Below, piece by piece: positions 6,490 through 7,719 of a stretch of DNA of 7,719 nucleotides (the stretch's first letter is position 1; every line of letters begins with the position of its first letter). The position numbers and the translations under genes are program-made. This stretch comes from Candidatus Didemnitutus sp. (GTDB lineage: Bacteria > Verrucomicrobiota > Verrucomicrobiia > Opitutales > Opitutaceae): positions 1 through 7,719 of the forward strand of contig JAUXOH010000272.1 in assembly GCA_030682505.1 (NCBI GenBank), given 5' to 3'. The notes beneath the pieces are model-generated. The model made no database searches, was not told the DNA's origin, and saw only the letters and a list, made by a program, of their open reading frames with translations.

Positions 6490-7020
6490 TTAGTCCTCCA
6501 GCTCCGCGATGTCCTGCCCGCCGATCTTCGCGAGGAAGTCGCGGGTGGCGGTGAGGTTGAATTTCGGGTCGTTGGCCTCGATCACAATGAAGAAACGATC
6601 GTCGAGCGCGCGCACGAACTGCGGGGCCTTCATCACAGGATGATAGTGGCGCGGCAGGCCGTTGATGACGAACATGCCGATGACCGTCGCAAACGCGGTG
6701 AAGAGAATGGTCAGCTCGTAGCTCACCGGGAAGGCGAACATGGGGGAGAAGTAGGGCTTGCCGCCGACAATCAGCGGATAGTCGTAGGCGCCGGTAAACC
6801 AGATCATCGACATGCCGGTGCAGAAGCCGACGATGCCGCCGCAGAGCGACACGCGCGGAACCTTGGAGCGGCGGATGCCCATGGCCGCGTCCAGGCCGTG
6901 CACGGGAAACGGGGTGAGCGAATCCCAGTCCGAGTAGCCGGCGTCGCGCACCTTTTCGCAGGCCTGATAAAGGGCCGGTGTGGTGTCGAAGGCGGCGATC
7001 AGTCCGTAAGTGTTTTTCAT
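6490..7020 (-). CDS. actD: ActD (DUF3341), membrane subunit of alternative complex III
   Basis: This 176-residue protein has the layout of DUF3341/ActD. The soluble N-terminal domain starts YGLIAAFDTTPAL and includes DSLTPFPVHGLDAAMG (33-48). Two membrane helices follow at about 57-76 and 100-120, joined by the conserved YDYPLIVGGKPYFS loop (79-92). After NGLPRHYHP comes a C-terminal segment with DDRFFIVIEANDPKF. It carries no cofactor and sits beside ActC in the known ACIII architecture as a structural subunit. The start at 7020 is supported by a GGAGGA ribosome site 6 nt upstream, and it is 12 nt from the actC stop. Length and motifs are normal for the family. Confidence 0.93.
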   Translation of the reverse strand: MKNTYGLIAAFDTTPALYQACEKVRDAGYSDWDSLTPFPVHGLDAAMGIRRSKVPRVSLCGGIVGFCTGMSMIWFTGAYDYPLIVGGKPYFSPMFAFPVSYELTILFTAFATVIGMFVINGLPRHYHPVMKAPQFVRALDDRFFIVIEANDPKFNLTATRDFLAKIGGQDIAELED

Positions 7021-7032
7021 GGTCAGTCCTCC

Positions 7033-7719
7033 TTAGTGTTGCGCGCCGTGCGGGTCGGCTTGCGCGATGACCGCCTTCACTTCCGACATCGGCATGATGG
7101 GAACGAAGCGAATGAAGAGGAGGAACAGGAACGAGAAGACACCAAAGGTGCCGAAGAAGGTGAAGACTTCGACGATCGACGGGGAGTAGTAACCCCACGA
7201 CGACGGGAGGAAGTCGCGGGCGAGCGAGGTCACGATGATGACGAAGCGCTCGAACCACATGCCAACGTTGACAAAGATCGAGAGGATCCAGACGAGCGTC
7301 GTGTTTTCGCGGACCCGCTTGAACCAGAAGAACTGCGGCGTGATCACATTGCAGGTGATCATGATCCAGTAGGCCCACCAGTAGTGGCCGAAGGCGCGGT
7401 TGATGAACGCGAAGCCTTCATACGGATTCGCGCTATACCACGCGATGAAGAACTCGGTCGAGTAGGCGTAGCCGACCATCGTGCCGGTGGCCAAAGTGAT
7501 TTTGCACATGCAGTCGATGTGATACTGCGTGATGAGGTCCTCGAGGCGGTAGATGGCCCGCAGCGGGAGCATGAGCGTCATCACCATGCCGAAGCCGGAG
7601 AAGATCGCCCCCGCCACAAAGTAGGGCGGGGAGATGGTGGTGTGCCAGCCCGGGAGCAGTGAGACGGCGAAGTCGAACGAAACGATCGTGTGCACGGAGA
7701 GCACGAGCGGCGTGCTGAT
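7033..7719 (-). CDS. actC: ActC, NrfD-like membrane subunit of alternative complex III (C-terminal 228 residues)
   Basis: Only the C-terminal half is present; the frame is open to the right edge and begins within ISTPLVLSVHTIVSFDFA, a well-known internal ActC segment, so the 5' part lies outside the window. Visible family features are LPGWHTTISPPYFVAGAIFSG, the YHIDCMCK helix start, YSTEFFIAWYS, NVITPQFFWF, NVGMWFERFVIIV and LPSSWGYYSPS, followed by a final membrane helix and a short polar tail ending in HGAQH. About five to six membrane helices are visible. ActC binds quinone near the iron-sulfur subunit ActB in ACIII and is proposed to take part in proton translocation (family knowledge). 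actA and actB are expected further upstream, beyond the window. Confidence 0.93.
   Translation of the reverse strand: MSTPLVLSVHTIVSFDFAVSLLPGWHTTISPPYFVAGAIFSGFGMVMTLMLPLRAIYRLEDLITQYHIDCMCKITLATGTMVGYAYSTEFFIAWYSANPYEGFAFINRAFGHYWWAYWIMITCNVITPQFFWFKRVRENTTLVWILSIFVNVGMWFERFVIIVTSLARDFLPSSWGYYSPSIVEVFTFFGTFGVFSFLFLLFIRFVPIMPMSEVKAVIAQADPHGAQH

Noticed and set aside
6487..7662. A 391-codon plus-strand frame
   Set aside because: Antisense shadow of actD and actC; low-complexity charged composition.
1..7719. CRISPR arrays, insertion sequences, tRNA or rRNA genes
   Set aside because: Reading both strands showed no regularly spaced direct repeats, transposase-like protein, terminal inverted repeats or tRNA-like cloverleaf.

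Overview
The window is GC-rich and nearly all genes lie on the minus strand, so gene order runs from high to low coordinates. The encoded proteins (alternative complex III subunits, CcoO-like and monoheme cytochromes c, and a secreted Ig-like protein of a style I associate with Opitutus-type genomes) suggest a Gram-negative member of the Verrucomicrobiota, probably Opitutaceae. This placement is inferred from protein style, not from a marker gene.

From about 7719 down to 1446 there is one tightly packed operon. It opens with the 3' end of actC (cut by the window edge), followed by actD, actE and actF, the later genes of alternative complex III (ACIII). ACIII is a quinol:electron-acceptor oxidoreductase that replaces cytochrome bc1. 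Next come a small single-pass membrane protein with a conserved-looking YGWVD...IDRAM motif, a full-length homologue of CcoN (catalytic subunit of cbb3 oxidase), a CcoO-like membrane-anchored monoheme cytochrome c, and a second membrane-anchored monoheme cytochrome c. Neighbouring genes overlap by 4 nt or are 1 to 12 nt apart, and a strong intrinsic terminator lies 26 nt after the last stop codon.

The main surprise is the CcoN homologue. It keeps the 12-helix framework and many landmark residues of CcoN, but every heme- and copper-binding histidine and the catalytic tyrosine are replaced. It therefore cannot be a normal oxygen reductase, although standard annotation would probably call it 'cbb3-type cytochrome c oxidase subunit I'. 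Its neighbours CcoO and the last cytochrome keep intact heme c sites. I infer a cofactor-free membrane scaffold that carries heme c subunits next to ACIII, perhaps passing electrons onward to an oxidase encoded elsewhere. No true oxidase catalytic subunit is seen in the window.

From 1395 to 1247 there is a non-coding stretch with an AT-rich island and weak inverted repeats, probably the promoter region of the next gene. From 1246 to the left edge runs a separate minus-strand gene for a secreted protein: a signal peptide, a repetitive beta-rich N-terminal region interrupted by an acidic run, a bacterial Ig-like domain, and the beginning of a further domain cut by the window edge.
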